A DNA stretch of 7,861 nt from assembly GCA_003482695.1 (NCBI GenBank), contig DMYC01000012.1, forward strand, positions 1 through 7,861. The letters are read 5' to 3'. Source of the DNA: Clostridiales bacterium UBA8960 (GTDB lineage: Bacteria > Bacillota > Clostridia > Peptostreptococcales > Acidaminobacteraceae). How positions within the stretch are numbered: the first letter of the stretch is position 1; each line of letters begins with the position of its first letter. Made by a program: the position numbers and the translations under genes. Shown one piece after another: positions 1-6,650 of the stretch. Below the pieces are notes generated by a model. It saw only the letters and a program-made list of their open reading frames with translations, was not told the origin of the DNA and made no database searches.

Positions 1-551
1 GTAAAATGGGTTATGCCATAGCGGAACAAGCTATAAATGAAGGCGCTGAAGTCATTCTGATTTCTGGTCCTACTTCATTGACGCCGCCAGTTGGTTGCAC
101 TTTGATTCCTGTCGTCTCAACAAAGGACATGTACGATGCAGTGCTTTCAAATCTTGACGTCGATGTGATCATCAAAGCTGCAGCACCAGCTGATTATAAA
201 CCAGCCCACTACAGTGAATCGAAAATCAAAAAAAACGACTCTGTACTCAATATGGCTTTTGAAAAAAATCCTGACATTTTGAAACGCGTCGGAGAGTTAA
301 AGACCAATCAAATAGTCGTTGGATTTGCAGCTGAAACGGATGATGTCGAGACATATGCCAAACGAAAACTTCTGGAAAAAAATCTGGATTTCATCGTAGC
401 AAACGATGTGACTCAGGAAGGCGCTGGATTTAATACAGATACGAATATTGTAACCATATATGATAAAGAGGGTGGTCATATCGACTATACCTGTATGGAA
501 AAAGCTGAAGTAGCGAAGATTATCCTAAATAAAGTGATAGAGAGATTATAA
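1..551 (+). CDS. coaBC: Phosphopantothenoylcysteine decarboxylase / phosphopantothenate-cysteine ligase, C-terminal (CoaB) part, truncated at left edge
   Basis: The bifunctional CoaBC enzyme makes 4'-phosphopantetheine for coenzyme A in the cytosol. CoaB joins cysteine to phosphopantothenate using CTP, and CoaC decarboxylates the product. Only the CoaB end is present. The reading frame is open to the left edge (first full codon at base 3), and the Met at base 6 is internal: the preceding Lys and a partial Gly codon fit the family GKMG motif. Counting from that Met, visible CoaB motifs are ISGPTSL (19-25), AAPADYKP (59-66), the KIKK lysine motif (73-76) that in E. coli contains the catalytic Lys, the block around FEKNPDILK (85-93), VVGFAAET (104-111) and the LDFIVANDV segment (127-135). 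The C-terminus at residue 181 is normal for the family. The CoaC flavoprotein half and the catalytic Asn of the NxSSGKMG motif lie upstream of the window. A hairpin follows the stop codon, so this gene probably ends its transcription unit. Identification is firm; the full length is unknown. Confidence 0.95.
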   Translation, partial: KMGYAIAEQAINEGAEVILISGPTSLTPPVGCTLIPVVSTKDMYDAVLSNLDVDVIIKAAAPADYKPAHYSESKIKKNDSVLNMAFEKNPDILKRVGELKTNQIVVGFAAETDDVETYAKRKLLEKNLDFIVANDVTQEGAGFNTDTNIVTIYDKEGGHIDYTCMEKAEVAKIILNKVIERL

Positions 552-553
552 AC

Positions 554-594
554 AAAACCCTAGACTGTGAACCTAACTGACAGCCTGGGGTTTT
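554..594 (+). terminator. Probable intrinsic terminator after coaBC
   Basis: The arms 554-567 and 581-594 pair over 14 positions with one U-G wobble and one A-C mismatch around a 13-base loop. The 5' arm begins AAAACCC and the 3' arm ends GGGGTTTT. The T run is only four bases and lies inside the stem, and AT-rich sequence follows. It starts three bases after the coaBC stop. The short T tract makes it weaker than the one at 5233-5277. It could also act in the opposite direction, because the 5' arm starts with AAAA. Structure seen directly; function inferred. Confidence 0.6.
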
Positions 595-604
595 ATCACA
601 TAAA
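577..604 (+). promoter_or_regulatory. Weak candidate sigma-A promoter for priA
   Basis: CTGACA (577-582) matches five of six bases of the -35 consensus TTGACA. After a 16-base spacer, CATAAA (599-604) matches four of six bases of TATAAT. It would start transcription about 15-20 bases before the priA ATG, leaving room for the GAGAGGG ribosome site at 616-622. The -35 box sits in the loop and 3' arm of the preceding hairpin. Match quality is modest in AT-rich DNA, so this could be chance. Its placement between a terminator and the next gene is the main support. Confidence 0.3.
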
Positions 605-628
605 GCCATTGATGAGAGAGGGAATATA

Positions 629-3073
629 ATGTTTGCTGAAGTGATTGTACTGCGTAATACCCAATCGTTGGATCGACCATTTACTTATCGTGTTCCAAGC
701 ATACTCGAGCCAAAAATCAAGATTGGTTCACGCGTCCTTGTGCCTTTTGGAACTTCCGGTCATCTTGAAGGGATCGTGATAGACCTTACAGATTCTCATA
801 ATCATGATGCATCCGTTCAAATTAAACCGATACACTATTTGTTTAACGATCATATTTTTTTGACGGAACTGGATTTGAAATGTGCAGCGTTCATCCGTGA
901 GGAAACCATATGTTCCTTTAGTGAAGCGATACAGTTATTCTTACCATCAAATACTTTAGTCAAACAAATAAAAAGTTATCAGTTAAATCCTGAGTGGCAA
1001 AAAAATCCCGAAATAAAATTCAAGAAAAACGAGTTGGTCATTTTAGATGCGCTTGGTGACAAGAAAGTGGATTACGATGCACTTTGTCCTGATATGAAAG
1101 AGTCTTTAAAAAATACGGCATTAAACCGTTTGCTAGCTTTAGGCGTTATCGACCTTGAATATCTTTATGAGCAAAACGTTAAAAATCGCACCGTCGAATG
1201 GGTGGTTGTCAAAGGGGATCTTCCTGCTTACATCAAAACGATTAAACCGAATCATCATGCCAAACTCAAACTGGCAAATTATTTGATAACATTGCCGTTT
1301 ATAAAGCGGATGGCGCTTCAAGAGGCCACAAAAGTGAGCAAGAACGTGATTGATGGCTTTGTCTCTGAAGGTCTAATTGAGATACAAGTTGTTGAAGATT
1401 TAAGATTGCCTGTTTTTATGAAAAGTCTGGAAGATAAGGCTCAAATTGACTTAAACAGTGAACAACAACGCATATACAATCAAATTGTGAGTGATTATGA
1501 AAATCAGAGGAATGATGACTTTCTGATTCATGGCATCACGGGAAGTGGAAAAACCGAGATTTATGCCGAGTTGATCCAATATGTACTTGGAAAAGGAAAG
1601 AAAGCGATATTGGTTGTTCCTGAAATTTCTTTGACACCGCAAATCGTCGCTCGATTCGCGAGTCGTTTTGGTGAAGCGCGCATCGCGCTCATCCATTCCA
1701 AAATATCGCCGGGTGAAAAGCACGATCAATGGAAAGGCATTCGAAAAGGGGATTACGACATTATAATCGGTGCGAGGTCCGCGATTTTCGCGCCCACGGA
1801 TGATGTTGGTATTGTCATTATCGACGAGTGTCACGAAGGTGCATTCCGTTCTGAAAAGAGACCCAAATATCACACATATGATGTTGCCAAATTCCGAATG
1901 AAGCAAACCGGTGGTCTAGTTGTTTCCGGTTCTGCCACTCCTGCGATCAAAGATTATCATGAAGCGCTCAGTGACAAGAGAAAGCTCCTTAAACTCAGTC
2001 ATCGCTATAACCTTCAAGAGCTCCCTGAAATCGAAATCGTCGATATGAGACAAGAACTCATGGCGGGAAATAGGTCCATCCTAAGCAGAAAACTCTATGA
2101 AGCAATCGCGGATAGGTTGATGCAAAAGCAACAAACAATCATCTTCTTGAATCGTAAAGGGCATTCCACGTTTGTATCGTGCAGGTCTTGCGGTTTTACA
2201 CTAGCATGTCCTAATTGCGATGTGACATTGACGTATTTTAAAGGTCAAAAAACGGTGAAGTGCAATTATTGCAGTTACGAGACCTTTGTGCCCAAAAAGT
2301 GTCCGAAATGTGAGAGCAAGTATTTTAAATTTTTCGGTGTCGGCACGGAAAAAGTTGAAGAATCTTTAAGTGAGATGTTTCCATCAGCAAAAATTGCACG
2401 GATGGATCGAACCACCACGACCAAAAAAGGGAGCATTGAACGCATTATTTCTGAGGTTGAGGCAGAAGAGGTCGATATTCTGATCGGCACACAAATGGTG
2501 GCGAAGGGGTTTGATTTTAAAGGGGTTACCTTAATCGGCATCCTTTCAGCTGATTTATTGCTTAATTTACCTCACTATCAAGCATCTGAGCGGGCGTATC
2601 AATTGTTCAATCAAGTTGCGGGACGAGCAGGACGTGGCAAGGAAAAAGGAGAAGTGATCCTACAGACTTATGCACCGGATCACTATGCTTTAAATCAGGA
2701 TTCCTACGAATCATTCTATCAAAATGAAATCCAATATAGGAAAGCGCTCAAATATCCACCATTCTATCATTTGATCAGTATAATGGTCACGTCCACAAGC
2801 GCTGAAGAAGCGGCAACATATGCACTGAAAAGCCATGATTTCATCGCTCGGAAAATGTTAAAGAAAGGTTTACAAAATCAAGTAGACTTATACCCTGCAA
2901 ATCCTGCATTATTAAAGAAAATTGACAACAAATACAGATGGCAGGTCATCATAAAAGTAAAACCGGAGTCTTTGACCGATGTGAAACGCGAACTAAAGAT
3001 TCTTGAGTCGCATTTTGAGTCGCTCAAAGCCTGTAAAATCGCTATAGATTTTGATGCATCAAATATATTATAA
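629..3073 (+). CDS. priA: Primosomal protein N' (PriA), replication restart helicase
   Basis: PriA is a superfamily 2 3'-to-5' helicase that recognises stalled or repaired forks and starts reloading of the replicative helicase. At 814 aa it is close to the roughly 800 aa of Firmicutes PriA. The N-terminal 3'-DNA-binding domain (about 1-105; FAEVIVL, DRPFTY, GSRVLVPFG) and a winged-helix/linker region (about 130-265) precede the helicase core. Core motifs are Walker A GITGSGKT (302-309), a DEXH box reading DECH (399-402), GSATP (434-438), GTQMVAKGFDF (620-630) and QVAGRAGRG (662-670). Eight zinc ligands form four Cys-x-x-Cys pairs (518/521, 527/530, 545/548, 558/561) inserted between the helicase lobes, as in the family. 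The C-terminal domain runs from about 700. The start is ATG with GAGAGGG upstream, and the N-terminus matches the family. The gene lies between the coaBC hairpin and def, the usual Firmicutes order. The third DEXH residue is Cys, whereas PriA usually has DEEH. Confidence 0.97.
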   Translation: MFAEVIVLRNTQSLDRPFTYRVPSILEPKIKIGSRVLVPFGTSGHLEGIVIDLTDSHNHDASVQIKPIHYLFNDHIFLTELDLKCAAFIREETICSFSEAIQLFLPSNTLVKQIKSYQLNPEWQKNPEIKFKKNELVILDALGDKKVDYDALCPDMKESLKNTALNRLLALGVIDLEYLYEQNVKNRTVEWVVVKGDLPAYIKTIKPNHHAKLKLANYLITLPFIKRMALQEATKVSKNVIDGFVSEGLIEIQVVEDLRLPVFMKSLEDKAQIDLNSEQQRIYNQIVSDYENQRNDDFLIHGITGSGKTEIYAELIQYVLGKGKKAILVVPEISLTPQIVARFASRFGEARIALIHSKISPGEKHDQWKGIRKGDYDIIIGARSAIFAPTDDVGIVIIDECHEGAFRSEKRPKYHTYDVAKFRMKQTGGLVVSGSATPAIKDYHEALSDKRKLLKLSHRYNLQELPEIEIVDMRQELMAGNRSILSRKLYEAIADRLMQKQQTIIFLNRKGHSTFVSCRSCGFTLACPNCDVTLTYFKGQKTVKCNYCSYETFVPKKCPKCESKYFKFFGVGTEKVEESLSEMFPSAKIARMDRTTTTKKGSIERIISEVEAEEVDILIGTQMVAKGFDFKGVTLIGILSADLLLNLPHYQASERAYQLFNQVAGRAGRGKEKGEVILQTYAPDHYALNQDSYESFYQNEIQYRKALKYPPFYHLISIMVTSTSAEEAATYALKSHDFIARKMLKKGLQNQVDLYPANPALLKKIDNKYRWQVIIKVKPESLTDVKRELKILESHFESLKACKIAIDFDASNIL

Positions 3074-3101
3074 TTGAAGAGATGAAAATTCAGTAAAATT
3101 C

Positions 3102-3107
3102 AGGAGG
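3102..3107 (+). promoter_or_regulatory. Shine-Dalgarno site of def
   Basis: A perfect AGGAGG lies five bases before the def ATG at 3113 and supports that start. The 39-base priA-def gap contains no terminator-like hairpin that I can see, which fits cotranscription. Confidence 0.85.
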
Positions 3108-3112
3108 CAATA

Positions 3113-3577
3113 ATGGCAATCCGATTGATTAGGACGGATAATGATCCGATACTTAGGAAAGTCGCGAAAGAAGTGACAGCGTTTGATGGTAAATTACAAG
3201 TATTGGTGGACGATATGATAGAGACGATGCACAACGCAGACGGTGTAGGTCTTGCGGCACCTCAGATCGGCGTATTGAAACGCGTTATCGTCTTTGATCT
3301 ATATGATGAAGATGGTCCGATGGCCCTTATCAATCCGAGATTCATTAATCAGTGCGGTTCTCAGATGGAAGAGGAAGGGTGTCTTAGTTTACCTGGTAGA
3401 CACGGTATTGTCGAGAGACCTTTAGCCGTGACGGTTCAGTTTGAAGATGTTTCCGGAGAAACTTATGAAATTGAGGGCGAAGAACTGCTTGCGAGAGTGC
3501 TTTGCCATGAAATCGACCATTTGGATGGCATTCTTTATATCGACAAAGTCGTTGAAGACACAGAAAAGGCGGAATGA
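3113..3577 (+). CDS. def: Peptide deformylase
   Basis: Peptide deformylase removes the formyl group from the N-terminal Met of nascent chains as they leave the ribosome, normally using Fe2+. All three family motifs are intact: GVGLAAPQ (44-51), EGCLSLP (88-94) with metal ligand Cys90, and HEIDH (132-136) with metal ligands His132 and His136 and catalytic Glu133. At 154 aa it is a short, compact deformylase without the insertions seen in longer Gram-positive enzymes. The C-terminus is an acidic tail (VVEDTEKAE). It sits between priA and fmt, and its stop codon overlaps a possible upstream fmt start (ATGA at 3574-3577). This is the usual pairing of the enzyme that removes the formyl group with the one that adds it. 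Identification is secure. Confidence 0.97.
   Translation: MAIRLIRTDNDPILRKVAKEVTAFDGKLQVLVDDMIETMHNADGVGLAAPQIGVLKRVIVFDLYDEDGPMALINPRFINQCGSQMEEEGCLSLPGRHGIVERPLAVTVQFEDVSGETYEIEGEELLARVLCHEIDHLDGILYIDKVVEDTEKAE
3566..3572 (+). promoter_or_regulatory. Likely ribosome binding site deciding the fmt start
   Basis: AAGGCGG, inside the last codons of def, matches AAGGAGG at six of seven bases. It is ten bases from the ATG at 3583 but only one base from the ATG at 3574. Spacing therefore favours 3583, which also gives the family N-terminus MKIVFMGTP. GAGGT at 3576-3580 is an alternative site but is too close (two to three bases) to 3583. Confidence 0.5.
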
Positions 3578-3582
3578 GGTCT

Positions 3583-4521
3583 ATGAAAATTGTATTTATG
3601 GGTACACCTGATTTTGCTACTTTGACATTGAAGGCATGCATGTCTGAGCACGAGGTCATCGCTGTTTTCACACAGCCCGACAAGCCAAAGGGCAGAGGCA
3701 ACAAGCTAACCCCACCGCCTGTTAAGGTCATCGCCGAAGAAAAGGGCATTCCTGTTCATCAACCCGTAAAAATCAGGTTGGGAGAATGGCCAGATCTGTT
3801 AAGGCAGTATGAACCGGATGTAATCGTCGTCGTCGCATACGGACAATTATTGTCACAAGAAATTCTAGACATACCTAAATATGGTTGCATCAATGTACAT
3901 GCCTCTTTATTGCCTGCCTATCGTGGCGCGGCACCGATAAACTGGGCGATTGCGGATGGCCATAAAAAAACAGGCGTAACAACGATGAAGATGAATGCAG
4001 GCCTTGATACTGGAGACATGCTTTTAAAAAGTGAAGTGGATATTGAGCCAAACATGACCGCTGGGATGCTACACGATCTTTTAGCGGAAAAGGGTGCGGG
4101 CTTATTGATAGAGACATTGAATGGACTCGAAGAGGGGACGCTCACTTTTGTGAAGCAAGACGATTCGCTTTCATGCTATGCATCCATGTTAAATAAGGAA
4201 ATTGCTAAAATCGATTGGTCAATGGACTCGGATTCGATTCGAAACCGCATACGTGGATTTAATCCATGGCCAATTGCCCATACGACTTTAGAAGATAAAC
4301 CGCTTAAAATATTTGCTGCAACATGTGTTGAAAATGAAGGCGCTGCTCTGGATGGGTTATCGCCGGGCGAAGTCTTTATGACGGATAAAAATGGCATTTA
4401 TGTTGTGACTGGAAAAGGTTTGCTAAGGGTTGATGAACTACAGTGGGGAAGCGGTAAGAGAATGCAGTCACAAGCTTTCTTGCTGGGCCATGACATTACA
4501 ATTGGAACAAAATTGACTTAG
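3583..4521 (+). CDS. fmt: Methionyl-tRNA formyltransferase
   Basis: Fmt transfers a formyl group from 10-formyltetrahydrofolate to Met-tRNAfMet, producing the initiator tRNA for translation. Counting from 3583 (312 aa, typical length), the N-terminal Rossmann domain begins MKIVFMGTPDFA. It carries the QPDKPKGRG segment (32-40), the formyl-folate and catalytic block INVHASLLPAYRGAAP (103-118) with Asn104 and His106, and LDTGD (141-145) with Asp142. These are equivalents of the Asn-His-Asp triad of E. coli Fmt. The C-terminal OB-like tRNA-binding domain (about 205-312) includes the RIRGFNPWP block. An in-frame ATG at 3574 would add three residues (MRS) and overlap the def stop as ATGA. I prefer 3583 because of family N-terminus and ribosome-site spacing, but 3574 is possible and would couple translation to def. 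The TAG stop is part of the next gene's Shine-Dalgarno sequence. Confidence 0.96.
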   Translation: MKIVFMGTPDFATLTLKACMSEHEVIAVFTQPDKPKGRGNKLTPPPVKVIAEEKGIPVHQPVKIRLGEWPDLLRQYEPDVIVVVAYGQLLSQEILDIPKYGCINVHASLLPAYRGAAPINWAIADGHKKTGVTTMKMNAGLDTGDMLLKSEVDIEPNMTAGMLHDLLAEKGAGLLIETLNGLEEGTLTFVKQDDSLSCYASMLNKEIAKIDWSMDSDSIRNRIRGFNPWPIAHTTLEDKPLKIFAATCVENEGAALDGLSPGEVFMTDKNGIYVVTGKGLLRVDELQWGSGKRMQSQAFLLGHDITIGTKLT

Positions 4522-4526
4522 GAGGT
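4520..4526 (+). promoter_or_regulatory. Shine-Dalgarno site of the metallopeptidase, overlapping the fmt stop
   Basis: AGGAGGT lies seven bases before the ATG at 4533, and its first two bases are the last two of the fmt TAG stop. Ribosomes ending fmt would stand on this site, which favours translational coupling of the two genes. Confidence 0.85.
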
Positions 4527-4532
4527 AAAAGC

Positions 4533-5210
4533 ATGGGTTACGGAAGTAGTTATATTTTACTATTCTTTTTATTTATAATGGCATCTCTTGCAAGCATGGG
4601 TGTCAAATCGACGTTTAATCGCTACCATAAAGTGAGAAATGCGAGAAACTTAACTGGCGCTGAAGCGGCAGACATGATGTTGAGACAAAACGGCATACAT
4701 GATGTGAAAATCGAACGCGTGAAAGGTTATTTATCGGACCATTATGATCCGAGGGCTAAAACGATCCGGCTGTCTGAACCCGTTTACGACAACCCGTCCA
4801 TAGCGTCAGTCAGCGTGGCTTGTCATGAAGTTGGACACGCCATTCAACATGCAAATGAATATGTGCCACTTAAGATGAGAACGGCGCTATTGCCGCTCGC
4901 ACAACTTGGTTCACAAGCTTTATGGCCACTTTTCATGATTGGTATCGTGTTGTCATTGCCTCAGCTCATCAATATAGGCATTCTCTTTTTCTCGTTTTCT
5001 GTCATTTTTCAGTTGTTGACGTTGCCAGTTGAATTTAACGCAAGTTCGAGAGCAATTTTGATGATGGACCAGTTGGGCATTTTGAGCTCAGAGGAAAATG
5101 CCAGTGCGAAAAAAGTTCTAAATGCCGCAGCGATGACTTATGTCGCAGCAGCAGCGATGGCAGTTGGACAACTCATAAGAATGTTGCTACTGAGACGCAG
5201 CAGTGATTAA
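4533..5210 (+). CDS. yugP: Membrane zinc metallopeptidase, YugP family (Zn_peptidase_2)
   Basis: This is a predicted membrane-embedded zinc endopeptidase of the family that includes B. subtilis YugP; its substrate is not established. The 225 aa protein has an N-terminal hydrophobic segment (about 6-24), a soluble stretch with GYLSDHYDPR (65-74), and the zinc motif HEVGH (98-102) in the context ACHEVGHAIQHA. More hydrophobic segments follow at about 118-140, 145-165 and 197-220. The conserved LPVEFNAS (164-171) supplies Glu167, the likely third zinc ligand, as in other gluzincin-like membrane proteases. The length is typical and no key residue is missing. A strong AGGAGGT overlapping the fmt stop fixes the start. 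It is the last gene before the terminator at 5233-5277, so it probably closes the priA-def-fmt unit. Clostridial genomes often carry it here. Whether it works with the formyl-Met enzymes or is merely carried with them is unknown. Confidence 0.9.
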   Translation: MGYGSSYILLFFLFIMASLASMGVKSTFNRYHKVRNARNLTGAEAADMMLRQNGIHDVKIERVKGYLSDHYDPRAKTIRLSEPVYDNPSIASVSVACHEVGHAIQHANEYVPLKMRTALLPLAQLGSQALWPLFMIGIVLSLPQLINIGILFFSFSVIFQLLTLPVEFNASSRAILMMDQLGILSSEENASAKKVLNAAAMTYVAAAAMAVGQLIRMLLLRRSSD

Positions 5211-5232
5211 CAAGATAGATTAAAAAGGATGG

Positions 5233-5277
5233 CCAGTGTTCTAAGGTGGGGATTTCAACCTAAGAACACTGGTTTTT
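5233..5277 (+). terminator. Strong intrinsic terminator after yugP
   Basis: The arms 5233-5247 and 5258-5272 pair over 15 positions with one A-A mismatch around a 10-base loop. The stem begins CCAGTGTTCT and is followed by five T (5273-5277). It lies 23 bases after the metallopeptidase stop and should end the priA-def-fmt-yugP transcript, at least in part. Confidence 0.88.
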
Positions 5278-5289
5278 AGTGTCCATCTT

Positions 5290-5298
5290 TGATATAAT
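5290..5298 (+). promoter_or_regulatory. Extended -10 promoter for rsmB-prpC-prkC
   Basis: TGATATAAT at 5290-5298 is a perfect -10 hexamer (TATAAT, 5293-5298) with the extended TG element one base upstream. The -35 position (about 5270-5275, TGGTTT) is poor and overlaps the end of the terminator, which is tolerable for an extended -10 promoter. Transcription would start near 5304-5306. That gives a leader of about 20 bases containing the AAGGAG ribosome site, too short for a riboswitch. Confidence 0.65.
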
Positions 5299-5311
5299 AG
5301 TTCAGATAAGC

Positions 5312-5317
5312 AAGGAG
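5312..5317 (+). promoter_or_regulatory. Shine-Dalgarno site fixing the rsmB start
   Basis: AAGGAG lies six bases before the ATG at 5324. The frame stays open upstream to a GTG at 5279, but that codon abuts the terminator T run, precedes the predicted transcription start and has no ribosome site. The start at 5324 is therefore preferred. Confidence 0.85.
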
Positions 5318-5323
5318 TGTAAT

Positions 5324-6646
5324 ATGAAAATAAACGCAAGAAAATTGGCACTACGCATCTTAGATGAAATTGATTATAGCCATGACTTTTCACACATCGT
5401 CATAAATCGAACGTTTAGCCGTTATGAAGTTGAATCCGCAGATAGACGTTTTGTTTCACAACTTGTACTTGGTGTGCTGGAAAATAGAATAAAGTTGGAT
5501 TATTATATCAGAAAATTATCAGAGCAGAGATTCTCGAGAATTCATCACAGCATAATCAACATACTTAGGCTTGGGCTGTATCAACTTGAGTTCTTGGATA
5601 AAGTACCGGAGTCTGCAGCTGTCAACGAGAGTGTAAAGCTGGCAAAGACGATTTCAGAAAGAGATTCAAAATTCGTCAACGGCATTCTCAGAAACTTTGT
5701 GCGGTCTGGGAAAACACTGGATTTGCCGGACAAGAAAAAACATACAGTCACGCATTTGAGCGTCAAACATTGCTTTCCAGAGTGGTTGATTGAGCTTTGG
5801 ATGAAAACCTATGGAAACGTCTTCACAGAGTCGCTGATCCATGCGAGCAATTTGACGCCGCAATTGTCGCTTCGCGTGAACATAATGAAAACAACGGTTG
5901 AAAGTCTGACTGAATCATTTGAAAAGGCCGGCATAAAGTATAAAGTTTCAAAGCTTGTTCCAGTCGGCATCGTGATAGAAGACATGAACCATTTATCCAT
6001 AAATCAGCTTCCAGGTTACAATGAAGGACACTTCATCATCCAAGACATTTCATCGATGTGTGTCGGGTATTTTTCAGGTGCAAAAGCAGGACAAACGGTT
6101 CTGGATGTTTGCGCAGCACCTGGAGGCAAAGCGACACACCTAGCAGAGTGTGTTGGTGTCACAGGAAAAGTGATCGCTAGAGATAATCAACCGGACAAGT
6201 TAGAGGTGATTCAGGCGAATGCAAATAGGCTAGGGCTTGATAACATAGAAGTGGCATTGTTTGATGCCATGATCATGGATGATTCTCTGGTTGGTAAAAT
6301 GGATGTCGTACTGGTCGACGCACCTTGTTCCGGACTGGGGATCATCAGACGAAAACCGGATATTAAATACAACCGATCTGTCGATGACATAAAAGCGCTG
6401 GAAGGCATTCAAGAGAAGATTTTAAAAGTCGCGGCTGAATATGTTGCGGATGGTGGTGTGCTTATGTATAGCACATGTACGCTTAATCCAGCTGAAAACC
6501 AAGACATTGTTGGTGCGTTTTTAAATGAGGATCAAAGATTTGAACTTGAACCTTTATCGGATGAGGGCTATTTAACGTTGTTTCCCAACATCCACCAAAC
6601 AGATGGTTTTTTTATCGCAAAATTAATAAAGACAAAAACGAGGTAA
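5324..6646 (+). CDS. rsmB: 16S rRNA (cytosine-967-C5)-methyltransferase RsmB
   Basis: RsmB (Sun/Fmu) methylates C967 of 16S rRNA using S-adenosylmethionine. The 440 aa protein has the usual two parts. A NusB-like RNA-binding domain covers about 1-130 (MKINARKLALRIL, the D-RRFVSQLVLGVLENR block, and FVNGILRNF at 117-125). A NOL1/NOP2/Sun methyltransferase domain follows from about 180. SAM motif I is DVCAAPGGK (261-269), and the ribose-binding acidic residue is probably Asp288. Motif IV is DAPCSGLG (332-339) with Cys335, and motif VI is STCTLNPAENQ (383-393) with Cys385. These two cysteines are the release and nucleophile pair of RNA m5C methyltransferases. The C-terminus ends with the typical DGFFIAKL. 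It has its own upstream terminator and promoter, and only four bases separate its stop from prpC. Closely related m5C methyltransferases share the fold, but the NusB domain and context make RsmB the best call. Confidence 0.95.
   Translation: MKINARKLALRILDEIDYSHDFSHIVINRTFSRYEVESADRRFVSQLVLGVLENRIKLDYYIRKLSEQRFSRIHHSIINILRLGLYQLEFLDKVPESAAVNESVKLAKTISERDSKFVNGILRNFVRSGKTLDLPDKKKHTVTHLSVKHCFPEWLIELWMKTYGNVFTESLIHASNLTPQLSLRVNIMKTTVESLTESFEKAGIKYKVSKLVPVGIVIEDMNHLSINQLPGYNEGHFIIQDISSMCVGYFSGAKAGQTVLDVCAAPGGKATHLAECVGVTGKVIARDNQPDKLEVIQANANRLGLDNIEVALFDAMIMDDSLVGKMDVVLVDAPCSGLGIIRRKPDIKYNRSVDDIKALEGIQEKILKVAAEYVADGGVLMYSTCTLNPAENQDIVGAFLNEDQRFELEPLSDEGYLTLFPNIHQTDGFFIAKLIKTKTR
6640..6644 (+). 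promoter_or_regulatory. Ribosome binding site of prpC within the rsmB end
   Basis: GAGGT lies six bases before the prpC ATG at 6651 and overlaps the last codons and first stop base of rsmB. It is a moderate match to the consensus, and its placement suggests translational coupling. Confidence 0.65.
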
Positions 6647-6650
6647 AAAC

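Noticed and set aside
625..630. Perfect TATAAT overlapping the priA start codon as a promoter
   Set aside because: It overlaps the ATG, so any transcript would start inside priA, and no -35 box lies at proper spacing (TTGATG at 609-614 is only 10 bases away).
1451..1906. A 151-codon open frame on the minus strand inside priA
   Set aside because: It lies opposite the conserved PriA helicase motifs, has no recognisable domain, and is explained as a shadow of the real gene.
3384..3749. A 121-codon minus-strand open frame across the def/fmt junction
   Set aside because: It is antisense to essential conserved motifs of def and fmt, and its translation resembles no family I recognise.
3827..3839. 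A 13-base match (CGTCGTCGCATAC-like) shared by fmt and prpC (near 6939-6951) as a repeat element
   Set aside because: Both copies are in-frame codons for a hydrophobic VVAY beta strand in unrelated proteins; coincidence of codon choice.
5279..5323. N-terminal extension of RsmB from a GTG at 5279
   Set aside because: The GTG is next to the terminator T run, upstream of the predicted transcription start, without a ribosome site; ATG at 5324 has AAGGAG and gives the family N-terminus.
5211..5323. Riboswitch, T-box or small RNA in the yugP-rsmB gap
   Set aside because: The gap is filled by one simple terminator hairpin, a promoter and a ribosome site; the leader is about 20 bases, with no room for an aptamer.
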